Assembly (NCBI GenBank): GCA_023512835.1
Contig: CM042087.1
Span: 10,515,715-10,579,714, forward strand
Source of the DNA: Taxillus chinensis
Lineage: Eukaryota > Streptophyta > Magnoliopsida > Santalales > Loranthaceae
Direction: 5' to 3'
Length of the DNA stretch: 64,000 nt
Shown here: positions 1 to 11,114 of the stretch, piece by piece
Layout of the letters: the number at the start of each line of letters is the position of its first letter
Position numbering within the stretch: position 1 is the stretch's first letter
The notes under the pieces: generated by a model
The model's database searches: none
Told to the model about the DNA's origin: nothing
Seen by the model: only the letters and a program-made list of their open reading frames with translations
Program-made: the position numbers and the translations under genes

Positions 1-237
1 TGAGGAAGTATCATCCTAACCCACTCATGTGATTGATTGGGGAAGTTGGATATTAAAGATGACATGTCTTGTTGTTGAGATCCCTATCAGGTATCTTGGA
101 TCGATGAGACAAGCTTTTGCGTTGTCGCTATTCCATTGGTTCGTGTGATGTGGCAGCATCGTGGCATTGAGGAAGAGACTTGGGAACGTGAGTCCATGAT
201 GCGTGAGAAGCACCTCGGCATTGTTCGAGGACGAACA
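1..237 (+). pseudogene. Ty3/gypsy pol C-terminal remnant (integrase tail, chromodomain-like end)
   Basis: Translation of the + strand gives the end of a Ty3/gypsy polyprotein spread over three frames. It starts with LRKY, continues with HVIDW, and ends with WQHRGIEEETWERE followed by MMREKHLG around 150-222. This matches the usual C-terminal pattern of chromovirus integrases (a W/H-rich strand, then E-E-x-T-W-E, then a helix). At least two frameshifts and several stops make it a pseudogene. The catalytic integrase domain lies outside the window. Confidence 0.75.
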
Positions 238-537
238 AAATGGAGGGTGGGTGGTGGTCGTCAAGAGATAATAGTGATGAAATTTCCGTGCTAGTTGTTC
301 GTGATGTGTTGTGTATTCGTGTATCGTCCTTTTTAGACATTTTGTATTTGAGATGCGTATTTGTGACATGCGGGTATGTGTTATATGCATTGTGGTGGTG
401 CTTTGTTAAGTTTGTGGACGTGTCCTTAATATGTACTGTGTGCGTCGTGATTACAGTTGATATACAAATAAGTTACATGTGTTTGTTATTTCTTGTGGTC
501 TAGTGGCATGTTGTCTCTTTTGAGGACGAAAAGCCTT

Positions 538-549
538 AAGGAGAGAGGA
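538..549 (+). other. Polypurine tract of E0
   Basis: The purine run AAGGAGAGAGGA sits directly before the LTR start TGTAATGACTCG. This is the expected position of the plus-strand primer. The related element E1 has a matching purine run next to its LTR on the other strand (19504-19514). Confidence 0.75.
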
Positions 550-978
550 TGTAATGACTCGTGTTTTGTTATGTGAGGAGTTAGTCACGGTTATGCCTTT
601 TGAGTGGAAATTGTTAAGTTTTGAGAAATTTCTTCTCATACTCATTAGCTAGAACACTTTGTATGTTGATGAGCAAGCATGAGGCAAGAGATGAGCCCAA
701 GAGGACACTTTTTAGAGGATGCACGTGACAATGCACATGACAATGCCTTTGTCATGTGTAGTGAGGTTTTTTGCATGGGAGCCTTCGGACTAAGTTATAA
801 GGCTTAGGGGTAAAGTTTTAGGCCATTTGGAGGTTGCACGTGACAAAATTGTGTCGTGCGAACTATATTTTTGCGCCATCATCTTCGATTTGTTATCCTA
901 GTAATGTTTTCCCAAAGGGCCATGTTCAAATGGTGAGTAGTTTGTCCTGTGTGGAAGTGGAAAGGTTAAAACATGTTC

Positions 979-1097
979 CATTTATCAAAACTACGTCGTT
1001 TTGATGTTGAGTTTCATTTATCAAAACAATGTCATTTTCATGTTGGGTTTCACTTATCAAAACTACGTCGTTTTGTAAGTGAGGTGTCTATATAAGG
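979..1097 (+). promoter_or_regulatory. Putative LTR promoter of E0: three TTATCAAAAC...GTTTTG modules and a TATA box
   Basis: Three copies of an imperfect palindrome, TTATCAAAAC then TACGTC then GTTTTG, occur at about 979-1005, 1015-1040 and 1051-1080. TATATAAGG follows at 1089-1097. The same module stands ahead of the TATA box in the LTRs of G1 and G2. A promoter role is inferred from the position. Confidence 0.55.
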
Positions 1098-1151
1098 AGG
1101 TGGAAGACTCTTTGTTTTAGGTTTAGGGTTTCTTTTTGTACCGCCACACGT

Positions 1152-1154
<3 letters not shown>

Positions 1155-1196
<42 letters not shown>
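1155..1196 (+). repeat. (AG)n microsatellite
   Basis: Uninterrupted AG dinucleotide run inside the E0 LTR, just downstream of the putative transcription start. Confidence 0.95.
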
Positions 1197-1199
<3 letters not shown>

Positions 1200-1351
1200 C
1201 TCCGATCGCCTTTGTGGTGATTTGTATTGGTGGACGGCGTCTAGCGTAGAAGCAAGGGCATGGAGGAACCTTTTTGAGGTAGGGATTCTATCTTTTCTTG
1301 AACCATATTCCGGGGTTAAGGCTGTGGTAGATGTTTTGGCTGATTATTCTG

Positions 1352-1357
<6 letters not shown>

Positions 1358-1423
<66 letters not shown>
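1358..1423. repeat. (TA)n microsatellite
   Basis: Perfect TA/AT run of about 66 bases inside the E0 LTR. Reading frames through it give artefactual Tyr-Ile repeats. Confidence 0.95.
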
Positions 1424-1424
<1 letters not shown>

Positions 1425-2441
1425 GTAAATTCATATAGGTGTGATCTCCTATATGAATGTTGTCCTTCAATGGAAAGTTGTTTGGTTTTGACATTAAGTC
1501 CAGGGTGCAGGACTTTTCGGGTTCGTTGCATGGTGGGCCTTAAAGGCCGTCGGGATGTCTGTATTGTTCGTTAGGCTTCATCCAACGGTAGGGTCTCGGG
1601 AAAACTTTGGGGGTTTCGAGGAAATATATTTGATATGATGATTATGTTTGATGTGTTAATTAGGTTTGACATGATGATGACGTGGATATGTTAACGATGG
1701 TTTGTGTATAGGTTGTTGAATACTTGTCTATCTGATGTGTTGTGATTGTTTGATTAAGTGTGTGCTATGAGAATTTGTGGAACGTGTGAGTGAGGTTGTG
1801 GAGGCTTTGTGTGGCTGTGAATGTGATGGAGCCTGTGTGGCTGTGGAGCCTTTGTGGCTGTGTATGTGGAGCCTGTGGCTGTGGTTGTACCTGTTCCTGT
1901 GACTTGTTTGTGTTGACATATTATTTTGGATGTTGATTATACCTGTTTAAATACTTGTACCACGACACTACACCGTGCACGTTCACATGTAGATACTAGG
2001 AGCATGGGATGGGTTGGGGAGACATGATCCTACTAATTTGTGGTTGCTCACCCCTCCTACTATGTTTTTTTTCTTTTTAGGGACCTACAAGGCGTTAGGG
2101 TGGGGACACCAAGGTGGAAGACGGTTATGCTTGTTGTTTTGTTTAAATATTATTTTGTGTTATGACATTTTGTGAGACCTTTGTAATCGCAGTGGGAAAA
2201 TGATGTAAGCCCAGTGGGGAAAGATTGTAAAAGGGTTTTGACTGAAATAAAGGCATGTTTGGTTTGTAAACATTTATTGTGGGTCGAAATTAATAAAGAT
2301 ATATGTTTTTGTCTTGTGGTTGTTTATTGTGGATGTGTGTGGTGTCATGTGTGGAACTATTTGTCTTAACCCCTTGTCCACCGGGTGGGTAAAGGAGAGT
2401 CACGAACTGGTTTCCTCGGCTTGGAAGTCCGGGGCATGACA

Positions 2442-2775
2442 ACAAATCGATCCCTAAGTCTTGACCAAGAGAGAGGATCTTCGTAGAAGTTGTTTTCTTG
2501 CAATAAAAGTCCCGGCATTGGCTCTCCATATCATAACTAAGATAATATGATTTTTGGGAATATTTCTCGAGAGGTCTAACCTAGGTGCGCAAATGGTCAC
2601 CTCGGACCAAACCGGAATTTTCTGGAATTTTGCACTAATTCTCATTTTTCACATTTTGAAGGAATGAGAATTTGATTTTCTACTATTTTTCTTTGAATTC
2701 ATCAAATCCGTACATGTCAATCCAACAAAACAACAAGGAAGAAGTGGAGAATCAAGAGAACACCTACCTGTACTA

Positions 2776-2814
<39 letters not shown>

Positions 2815-3195
2815 AGCTTTCCAACGCACGAACAGTAATGTCGAAGCTCTTATATCCTCCTATTTATATTTCTATATTTTTTTCATTAATAAATTCCAAA
2901 AATATTAATTAACCTTCTGGGGTCACGAACTCCAAATTGAGCCCAAGTATAGCCAAACGCTCAAAATGACAAGCACATCACTATCTAGATATTTTCCAAC
3001 CCAATTGACCACTCAAACGCAATGTCAACCAATAATCCTCGAGAAAGTCAATAATCGAGCCACTCGGGGCCCCGACTCAAGATTGGACCCTATTATAGTC
3101 AAAATGCTCACATTGACGAACACAATATTATACGGGATATTTTCAACAATAAAGAAAGACTATCTGTCATCCCTACCTAAATACGGGCTTTTACA
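2442..3195 (-). repeat. Ty3/gypsy-like LTR fragment, minus orientation (tentative)
   Basis: There is no coding content here. Read on the minus strand, the right edge begins TGTAAAAGCCCGTATTTAGG at 3195, which resembles the E1 LTR start (TGTAAGGACCCGTGTTTGG at 19503). It contains a TC microsatellite (2779-2813) and GC-rich text around 3060. It separates the E0 LTR from the copia A LTR, so it is probably an LTR or LTR fragment that landed in the copia A LTR and was then cut by E0. The left border and any target duplication are not resolved. Confidence 0.4.
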
Positions 3196-3608
3196 TATTT
3201 CGTGTCATTTCTTCCTTACTCCGTGCGAATAAAAGACTCAGGTCCTTATTCTATACCAGTGCTTCCTTACTCTGCGTGAGTGGAAGACTCTGATCCTTGC
3301 TCCGTGTCTTCTTGTCCTTAGTCCACACGAGTGGAAGACTCGAATGCTTACTCCATGTCTTCTTGTCCTTAGTCCATGCTACCATTCCTTACTCGTACAT
3401 GTGATGGCTTGGTTATTTACCAACTCAATGGTTGACACTCAAAGGTCCAAACTAGGATTATGTATCCTGTCCTTGTCGTATCACTCACGAGTGTATGTTG
3501 TTTAAGCTTAACTTATGCAACATTGTTAAATATATAAAAACGAGAGATCTTAAGTCAAATTACAAGGGGTTTAATTTGCGTTATCCAAATTCTGGGTTTG
3601 ATCCAACA
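3196..3608 (-). repeat. Copia A 3' LTR, proximal part
   Basis: The LTR starts (minus strand) with TGTTGGATCAAACCCAG at 3608. It shares its first 200 bases with the copia C LTR, including a TTATTTACCAA block and an ATTATGTATCCTGTCCTT block. Degenerate CCTTACTCCG repeats follow (3211-3390). The distal half is missing or replaced by the fragment at 2442-3195. Confidence 0.75.
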
Positions 3609-3617
3609 ATCTCCCCC
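3609..3617 (-). other. Polypurine tract of copia A
   Basis: The minus strand reads GGGGGAGAT directly before the LTR start TGTTGG. The same arrangement is present in copia B (50890-50898) and copia C (59451-59458). Confidence 0.85.
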
Positions 3618-3899
3618 AATATAAAGATGCCAAAACCCTTTGTGATCTGACTTGGTTAAATGCAGCAGTGAGACACAATCACAGATAAGAAAAATTGCAC
3701 CTTTCAATTTCATTAAAAATAGCAACAAGTACACCTAGTTAGTTAGAGTACATTGATAGTTATGGAACAAATGGCTTACTATACTTGAAGATCATTGTTA
3801 CTTGATGCTCCGTCATATTCATCATCGCTCCATGGTAACGTTAATAGTGTTGTTCCATTCCAGATCATTCCCTGTGGAGAGACTATTAGAAGTAGCAAA

Positions 3900-6239
3900 A
3901 AAAAGTGCCACAACTCTCTCCATCTGGGTTATTGTGGAACGATATATCTATCACGGGAAAATATCTTCAGCTCCATATTAGGGGTGATGGGCTGTAGTCC
4001 AGTTGATTCAAAGAACATGCTTTCTTTCAAGGCATTAGATAAATTTATCAATAAGTTCTTCGATTGTTGACGCCTCACACTCTCTTCTATAATCTGGTGG
4101 GAGTTTAGGATGATGAACTTCCTTTTGTTGACAATGAATACCACCAAAGATGAAGTGTGGAGAGTTTACCTTAAATGGAATCATAATAGACTTCAGATAT
4201 TTCCATGGTTTGCTCGTTCGGTGCGTTCCGTTGATAAAGGTCCGAATCAAGGCAACTCGGAATGTAATCCTCGATCCAATAAGGCGAATGTCATGAAGGT
4301 AGCATCTCTGTATCCCTTAGGAAACAGTCAGATTTCAGAAAGTGCCAAAGCGAAGTTGTCGATGTCTTCATTCGTGTATAGTCCCTTCTCAGATAGAATA
4401 TTGGTAATGTCTTCAGGTGAGAAAGGGAATATGTCATTCAGACATCTTCACTCGGTAGAGGAGCTAACATAGGCCTTTAGGGCACTGAGGACTCTTCCAT
4501 CTTCATCAGCGGGAACAAACTCTGTGTATGATGGGAGGAAGGAGACAACAGCAAATGGAGCAGTAACAGATGGGGCAGCGTAAGTGAGCCGGGCTTAGTT
4601 GAGGACTAGCGACTGCGCTTTGGAACTGGAATGCCTGGAGGAATGGAAGTGGCAGGCCTTTTTCCAGCAATGGGAGTCCAAACAGAAGGACTAGCAACCT
4701 CAGCTTCAGCAACAGGAGGGGCATCGGTAGGTGCAGGTGTAGTAAGAAGAACATTCTCCCCCTTTTTGGTAGATCGACGGGAGGTTCCAGGTGCAGAAGC
4801 TATCATCTGAGCAAGGGAGGTAAAGGAGTTTGTCAGAGAATGGACAGTGTTGACCACAATATCTACCTTTTGCTCCATGGTAGATGAAGAGTCGCTAAGG
4901 ATAGACAAAAGGTCGTGCTCCAAGACGGTTAGCTTTGAGACCAACTCGGGAATCTAGGAGCTTTGAACTTGGCCGTGGCGTTCGAGTTAGGCAGAGAGCA
5001 TGGACTCAAATAGAGCCGTGCCAAAGAGCCACGCCCCGCAGCAAAGTCTGGAGCTTTGGAGGACTCTCCTGCATGAAGTAGTGCAGGAGCGCAAGGCAGA
5101 GGAGTCAGTAGAAGGCGAGAGAGGCAGGTCATCAGCAGGAGCAGTAGGAGTGTCGGAGTCGTCGTGAGCAGATAGATCGACGATGGGAATAACAGGAGAG
5201 GAAAAGGGTCCGACCTCAACAAGGATAGGACTCTGTGCGTCATGGATTGATCTAGTAGCAGCAGTAGGTAGGAGGGAAGCCGGCATAAGAAAGCCTTGTT
5301 CCAAGTTCCATATGATCATATCATCCGGGGTTTATGTATGATGAGCATAATAGACTCGGAGATCGTTGTCAAAGATGGTGGCAGTGTAGGCTAGGCTAAA
5401 ATAGAACCATAGGTCCATAAGAATGTTGGGAGTCAATTGGGTGAGCCACTCCTAGGGAGTGGATGGCAAGTTAGGGGTAACATTAGGAGAGGAGACAACA
5501 GCAGGTGCATTGGCAGCGGAGGGGCCCGAATGAGTAGCAGGAAAGGAAGCTAGTTAAGACGGGCTAGCAACATCCAAGGGATATGCAGGAAGTGCTGCGG
5601 AAGCACTACGCTACGAGCTTTTAGAGACAGAGGGGACAACTACAGATTGAAATCTGGATTAAGGTGTCAAAACACCATGGTAAGGATGTATCTAAAAGAT
5701 AGATTCCTTAGATTGTTGCCCATAAGCCGAAAAAGAAATGCCCCCCCAGTCCATTGACAGGCGCTCAATGACACCATACATAGCTAAAAGAAGATCATAT
5801 GGTACGGAGTCGAGAGCGGATGTATGGGAAAGGAGACAGCAACTGAGGATGGTGGCCAGATAGTGATAGTGGCCATGAAAACCCTTTTATATTCCTTCAC
5901 TTTATGGATGCATCCCATAGAGACGACCATCATTCCAGGATCAAGCCATTGGGGGGCACCTCTAGGTAGATGGAGAGTGGAATGAAGAACTTCTAGAGTG
6001 ATGGTGATGGAGATGCCTTAGATGGAGGATTTGATGATGTCGGTAGTGCAGTTGAAATTCCGGTAGTATTCAAGAATGTCTTCAAGGAGAAGCTCGACTG
6101 GATTTAAGACGAGGTGTAGTATGTGGTTAGCTTCGAGGAGATAGTGCGACTTGGGACGCTAGGCGGGAGGATCGGAAGTAGTGTCCCAATCAACAACATG
6201 GCTTGGGGTAACTCCGTAGAGAGCTATTTTGGGCTCCAT
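3900..6239 (-). pseudogene. Copia A accessory gene remnant (plant-transposon-protein domain plus Ulp1-like protease)
   Basis: This is a homologue of the accessory gene in copia B and copia C, heavily decayed. The start is ATG at 6239, reading MEPKIALYGVTPSHVVDWD, which aligns with MAEGLGD...VDWE in B and MAPESFFPGVTPGHLVDWN in C. A helical segment (LLSILSDSSSTMEQKVD) and a basic NLS-like tail (KRPATS...PKRSR) lie at 4944-4606. The protease-like block (about 4250-3930) keeps IPF...SPHF. After a frameshift, an Asn stands 17 residues after the His, where Asp would be expected. Frames change repeatedly. It lies between pol and the 3' LTR, the position of env-like genes in SIRE elements. Confidence 0.6.
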
Positions 6240-7990
6240 GGAACAAGTGAACGAAGGATTTGGCATTGGAGAAACTAGGGTTTTGAGAGCAATGACAAAT
6301 TGAGATGATGAATGAGCAATAGAAATAAACGGGTGAGGGCTCGATTCATATATAGAGAAAATCTATGGTTGCCAGCTTGCTATAGGGTTTTAGATGGGAT
6401 GATGAGGTAAACAGTGAGCCGCCAAAGAAATGATGTCATATTGCTTGATTGTAGTAAGCCTCCGGATAATATCGACATGGATGACGTGGAGACATAAGAA
6501 CTAAGTTTAGACGACAATTGTATCCATATTCGGGAATTTGAAGTGATGAATCGCCCCGATCAAGAAATGCATTTAATACTCTATCATGACACCTTTTTAA
6601 AAATACACGATGTAAGATAACGCTTGGTATATCGCGATTGAGATTTCCAAGAACTAGAAGGTGCCAAAACTGACTGTCATCTAGATTAGTGATAATCGGT
6701 AGCAAGCATGATCCGGATGATTGACTGCATGATTTCGAGATAAAAACAGTTGAGTGCTTGACAGAGAGAGATGTAGATTCCTCTGTTGTCTTAACGTCAA
6801 AGGGAGAAGATGTACCACAACACCTTTGTTGTTTATACACGATGGTGTGCAAAACGGAATCTGAACCTGTATCTTTGAAAAATAGACTAAAAGAACGGAA
6901 AACTTAACAGGTGGGGGTTAGTACGGATATGAATGAAAACATATAATAAAACGGAGCATCATCCGGACTAACAGAGAACAAAACTTATGTATTAAGAAAT
7001 AATAGTGAGAGACACATACATATGAGTTAACGTTCAATTTACGAAATCAATGCATATTAGAATAAACATATAAGTTCAATAGGTCAACATAGCGAATCCT
7101 TCATACTGATAGAGATAGGAAAGATTAGTTAATTCTATATGAAGTTATCTAACTTAAGATTCATGAGTGAGGGTGAAAATGAAGACACATGATGTATGAG
7201 AAATCAAATGAGTGTCACGCCTATGATACATGGGAGAAGAAGAGAGCATCTTGTTCATTCCATAATTTTGATTCCGCGATGCGTGTCTAGTCGGACCCAA
7301 GAGTGAGAGCTTAAGAGAAAGCGAGTATCCGAGACACATTAGGAGGGCATTACTTAATTAGAAGCATTCTCTCGCCCTGAATTCATGCGATGTTGATGAA
7401 TCAGGGGGCCTTAATATTTGACGAAGTATTCTCTCCCCCTGAGATCATGCGAATCTTTTTGATGCTATTCTCTCGAGGAAAAGTCCCCCTCAGATAGACA
7501 ACCAGAAAAGAGGTCACGAGACATATAAGGGGGGTATTACTTAGTTAATGGATGAAGCATTTTCTCCCCTTTAGATAATGCGATCCTCTCGATAAACTTT
7601 TCCTATAAGATGAGTTTAGATTGTGAGAAAGTGTTGTCTATCTTTGATGAAACTCCACTCATGCTGTTGATCGGACTGCAACTGTGATACTATCCACCAA
7701 GCGTACCATTCAAACTCATTTCCATTCTTCAGTAGTGTATCATAGAAATTTTATTCAACTTAAGAATTCAAACAAAACATGTGGTGAGAGATGGAAATAA
7801 GAATCACGAATTAGCAATTTCAGTCCGGATTAGCAAACATCCTCCCAAAATGGCTTATGAGAATATTAACAAATGATACAACATGAGTCTTAAGTAAATA
7901 TGATCAACATGAGTTACAGTAGCTGTCTTTCACTATGCAAGAAACACGATGCATGTTCTGGAAAGTGAACTGCTGGATAAATGAGATATA
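6240..7990 (-). other. Copia A spacer between pol and accessory gene
   Basis: I see no convincing coding sequence. Between about 7370 and 7600 there are repeated minus-strand purine tracts (GGGGGAGAGAAT and variants). They sit in blocks such as GACATATAAGGGGGGTATTAC that recur in copia C at 63430-63590. The region is thus conserved between copies although noncoding. Confidence 0.5.
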
Positions 7991-7994
7991 GAGG

Positions 7995-8137
7995 CTATGC
8001 AGAAAGATCAAGCATACTTAACTCGAGTTGTAGTTCAGAAAATCTTGCATCAACATGTTCGAGAGATACGTGCTTTTTGAGAACATGGTCACAGATGAAG
8101 TGATACCTGACGTCGATGTGCTTTGTCTTTGGGTGTA
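7995..8137 (-). pseudogene. Copia A RNase H C-terminal fragment
   Basis: The minus strand reads IHPKTKHIDVRYHFICDHV and on to ELSMLDLSA before a stop at 7995. This is the conserved end of Ty1/copia RNase H (H-P-K-T-K-H-I-D-V-R-x-H-F) and aligns with the copia B protein at 56230-56140. Coding text begins exactly where the E1 LTR ends, so the upstream RT/RNase H was separated by that insertion. The segment following KKHVSLEHVDA is out of step with the family, suggesting a small deletion. Confidence 0.8.
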
Positions 8138-9927
8138 TGTTACACCCCGAATTTCCAACTCGAGGAAACCGGTTCGTGAATTGAACGTTAACTCGTATGT
8201 ATGTGTCTCTCACTATTAAGGGGTTGGAATAAACAACACCACACAGAACATCACAATTAAACATAATGAAGGTTCACAAACCAAACCACCTCTTTATTAC
8301 ATTTAAATATCTCTGTACATCATCTTCCTAAACAGGATTACATTAGTTCCATCAAAATAATATGATATGAAAAACACAAAACAATGAGCTCGGTCTTTTA
8401 CCTTGGTGTTCCACCTAACGCCTATAGGTTCCTAAAAATAAACAACATACAATAGGAGGGCTGAGCAACCACATCGATAGGGATCATGTCTCCCCAACCC
8501 ATCCCATGCTCCTAGCATCTACATGATGATGTGCACAAGTGAGGTGTCATGCCAATAGTACATAAATAGGTTATTATCAACATTTATAATTAGGTAACAC
8601 ATAAGAAAACCACATCAACGAACACAACTATAACCACAGCCACACAGGCTACCACAATCACAGCCACATAGGCTACCACAATCATAGCTGCATAGCACAT
8701 TTTCAAGCATAACACAATGATACATATTCACAATACATCAATCAACACATATATTCAACATCCAACAAACAAGCCATATTTGGGTCAAGTTCACATAATG
8801 CATTCCCAACCACAACCCTCCTATAGTTTCTAAGGTTTTCCACGAGACTACCACGATACTAATACGGACGAACACGACCACTACCCACACTGCAAGGCAT
8901 AGGACACCCCCGCTACCACGGCAACATGACTTACCACTCCAGGCAAATGTTACATTTGTCCACTTAAGGAATGCAACATTTTCCACCCAAGTTGGGTATG
9001 GCAATTGCCTCCTTGAAGCCATACCCACTTTCATAAATGGGTAAAGACATAGCCTACTATTGTGAGTGCTACATCGAGACTCGGGACAACGACCCTGGCC
9101 AAATCTCAAGGGACCTAGTGATGTGACTGGTCCAACGAAATTCCTCTCAAAGGAATTTCCTCAATCATGTATAATGAATCTCAGTCCCACAAATAGAGTT
9201 TGGGTAATAACCACATCACATACAACAACTCAACAAAATCTACAGTTCAAACTTAGCAACACAATATCACCATTTTAACATATTCAGAACAAAAATATCT
9301 CCATACAAACATATTATCATAAAAAACATACTATTAAAACCTCATTCTGGTCTCTAGGGTCCACCTCTCACACATTCTAACTCCATTTGCCATTTGTAGG
9401 TCAAAAGATACAAAAATAGGCTGCCAGAACAGAATATATTTTTCTCAAACTTAGAAAAATCGTAACTTTTTCTTCAGAGCTCGGATTGCTTTATAAAACC
9501 TCTTATTTCAAATGGCGTTCGATAAACTATTTATATAAAAACATTCATCTGACAAAAAATACTATTCACCGACCAAACATTGTTCACCCAACCATTTCAG
9601 ATTTTACTCGATTAGAAGGAAAAGTTGCTCAAAACATCGCGACGATTCTAACACACCAAAAATACTATTCACCCGCCCATCTCAGACTTCACCCGACCCG
9701 AAGGAAAAGTTGCTCAAAATACCATGACGATTCTAATGAACCAAAAACCAGCTTCACCCGACCATACTGTTCATCTGACTAGAACACGCATTTGGTACTA
9801 TTCATCCGAGAACTTCTACCCAGAAGTGTTCTCTAACCAAACTAATCTAGGGGTTTTAAAAATATCCCAAAAAGGACTAAATCTTAAATAGCCTGTATTA
9901 CCTACAGACCTATGATGAACATATAAA
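8138..9927 (-). repeat. E1 3' LTR, distal segment
   Basis: The terminal end on the minus strand reads ...CGGGGTGTAACA at 8138. The segment continues to the CACTA insertion at 9928 and resumes at 18804. Together the two parts make an LTR of about 2.5 kb. It contains three imperfect CACAGCCACAYAGGCTACC repeats (8630-8700) and CACCCGACC/GTTGCTCAAAA repeats (about 9560-9780). It has no coding capacity. Confidence 0.75.
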
Positions 9928-9947
9928 CACTACAAGAAATTAGGCCT
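9928..9947 (+). repeat. CACTA left terminal inverted repeat
   Basis: CACTACAAGAAATTAGGCCT. It matches the inverted right end with one mismatch at base 14. Immediately outside is AAA. Confidence 0.93.
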
Positions 9948-9990
9948 TTAGTAAGACATAAAATGTGTTACAGTATGATACCGTAACACT

Positions 9991-10272
9991 TTTTGGGGTG
10001 TTAGGTCTGCTTGGCTTATGGAAAGTCCACCATCTTTCGGTAACCCTTTTTGGTGTGTTACTATTTTATGTTACGGTAGATCATACAGTAACACATTTTA
10101 TTGTGTTATGAAACATTTTCATAAGCTTTTTTTAAGCTTACCATAGCACTCTCTACATAACACTTTTTAATGTGTTACAATCATGTGTTGTCGAAAATCA
10201 TACAATATGACTTTTTTTGTGTTACGGAAAGTGGCCGACATACCATAGCCAAGCAGACCTAACACACCAAAA
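9991..10272. repeat. Subterminal inverted repeat inside the CACTA left end
   Basis: The arm at 9991-10021 (TTTTGGGGTGTTAGGTCTGC and onward) is the near-perfect reverse complement of the arm at 10243-10272. The loop is about 220 bp and carries TGTTACGG-type motifs. Such motifs are typical binding sites for CACTA regulatory proteins. A small inserted MITE-like unit is an alternative. Confidence 0.6.
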
Positions 10273-10579
10273 CGGCTTACAATAGATGACACAGAAATAT
10301 CTAAATTGCTTACAATTATTGGTTTCGATTTCATAAATGCCATTAAAGTTCAAAAACGACCAATATTGAAAGAAAAAAACCATCAAAGACATTAATAATA
10401 TACTTTCCCATTGAAAAATAGTATTATGAAGTATTACAATCCAAAATAACCAACTATGTTCAAAATGTTTTAAAAACCAGAATATAAAATTCAAAATATC
10501 TCAAAACAAAACCCCTAATGCCATCTTCATGCCATCTCTATTCCATGCCAGAACAAATTACCACACAACTTCATCATTC

Positions 10580-10583
10580 TACA

Positions 10584-10615
<32 letters not shown>
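10580..10615. repeat. (AAT)n microsatellite
   Basis: Run of about eleven ATA/AAT units in the noncoding 3' side of the CACTA element. Confidence 0.9.
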
Positions 10616-11114
10616 GTTTAACAATATTATTATATATCTATATCATTAATTTAATTTACAAATTGAATAAGCAGTTACCTTAATTATCACCTCCCTTGAG
10701 CACTCCAGTTCTGGCATTTGTTACTACTTACCTATGCAAGACAGAATATATAAGCATTAATATGTATCATGGCAGAATATATAAGCATTATATGGATAAA
10801 GTCCAATATTACAGTACAAAGCCTCACCTTTCAAGTCCAAGTTGAAAGAACATAAATTTTTTTTACACAGCATAAGAAAAAGAATAGCAAAGAACGATAA
10901 GTCCAACTAACAACATCTCTACCAATGACGAAAAGTAACTACTCAGAAGTAGAAGTCCAACGTGAATATGCAGAGCAAGAAAAATCTTTATTGCTTATGT
11001 CCTTTCTAAATAAAATTACTATGAAAAACATAATTCAAAGCTCCAGCAGAGAAAAAAACACATGTATACAACATAGAAACACATGTATATGCATATTTAG
11101 CAAAGGAAAACATC

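Larger units (their letters stand above)
1..2441 (+). mobile_element. E0: 3' end of a chromovirus-like Ty3/gypsy LTR retrotransposon
   Basis: The left edge of the window cuts into this element. It reads on the + strand as a decayed pol C-terminus, a 3' untranslated stretch (about 238-537), a polypurine tract (538-549) and a complete 3' LTR (550-2441). The PPT context (GGACGAAAAG, then a purine run, then TGTAA) is shared with E1 on the other strand, so the two belong to the same lineage. A Tekay/Del-type chromovirus is my inference from the pol tail and LTR ends. No 5' part or target duplication can be checked. Confidence 0.8.
550..2441 (+). repeat. 3' LTR of E0 (about 1.9 kb)
   Basis: It begins TGTAATGACTCG after the PPT and ends ...CCGGGGCATGACA. 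The end aligns with the E1 LTR end (GGAAATTCGGGGTGTAACA read on the minus strand), which fixes both borders. It contains a promoter-like block (979-1097), a GA microsatellite (1155-1196), a TA microsatellite (1358-1423) and imperfect GTGGCTGTGGAGCC repeats (about 1800-1880). A similar repeat lies in the E1 LTR at about 8630-8700. Confidence 0.8.
3196..8137 (-). mobile_element. Copia A: 3' part of a SIRE-like Ty1/copia retrotransposon
   Basis: On the minus strand the order is RNase H end (8137-7995), a noncoding spacer (about 7990-6240), a decayed accessory gene (from 6239), a PPT (3617-3609) and the 3' LTR start (3608 downward). The order and sequences match copia C at 58251-64000. The reverse transcriptase coding sequence stops abruptly at 8137, where the E1 LTR begins, so E1 inserted into this element. 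The rest of pol lies beyond the window. Confidence 0.8.

Noticed and set aside
1288..1531. Frames with long Tyr-Ile repeats
   Set aside because: They are translations of the TA microsatellite at 1358-1423.
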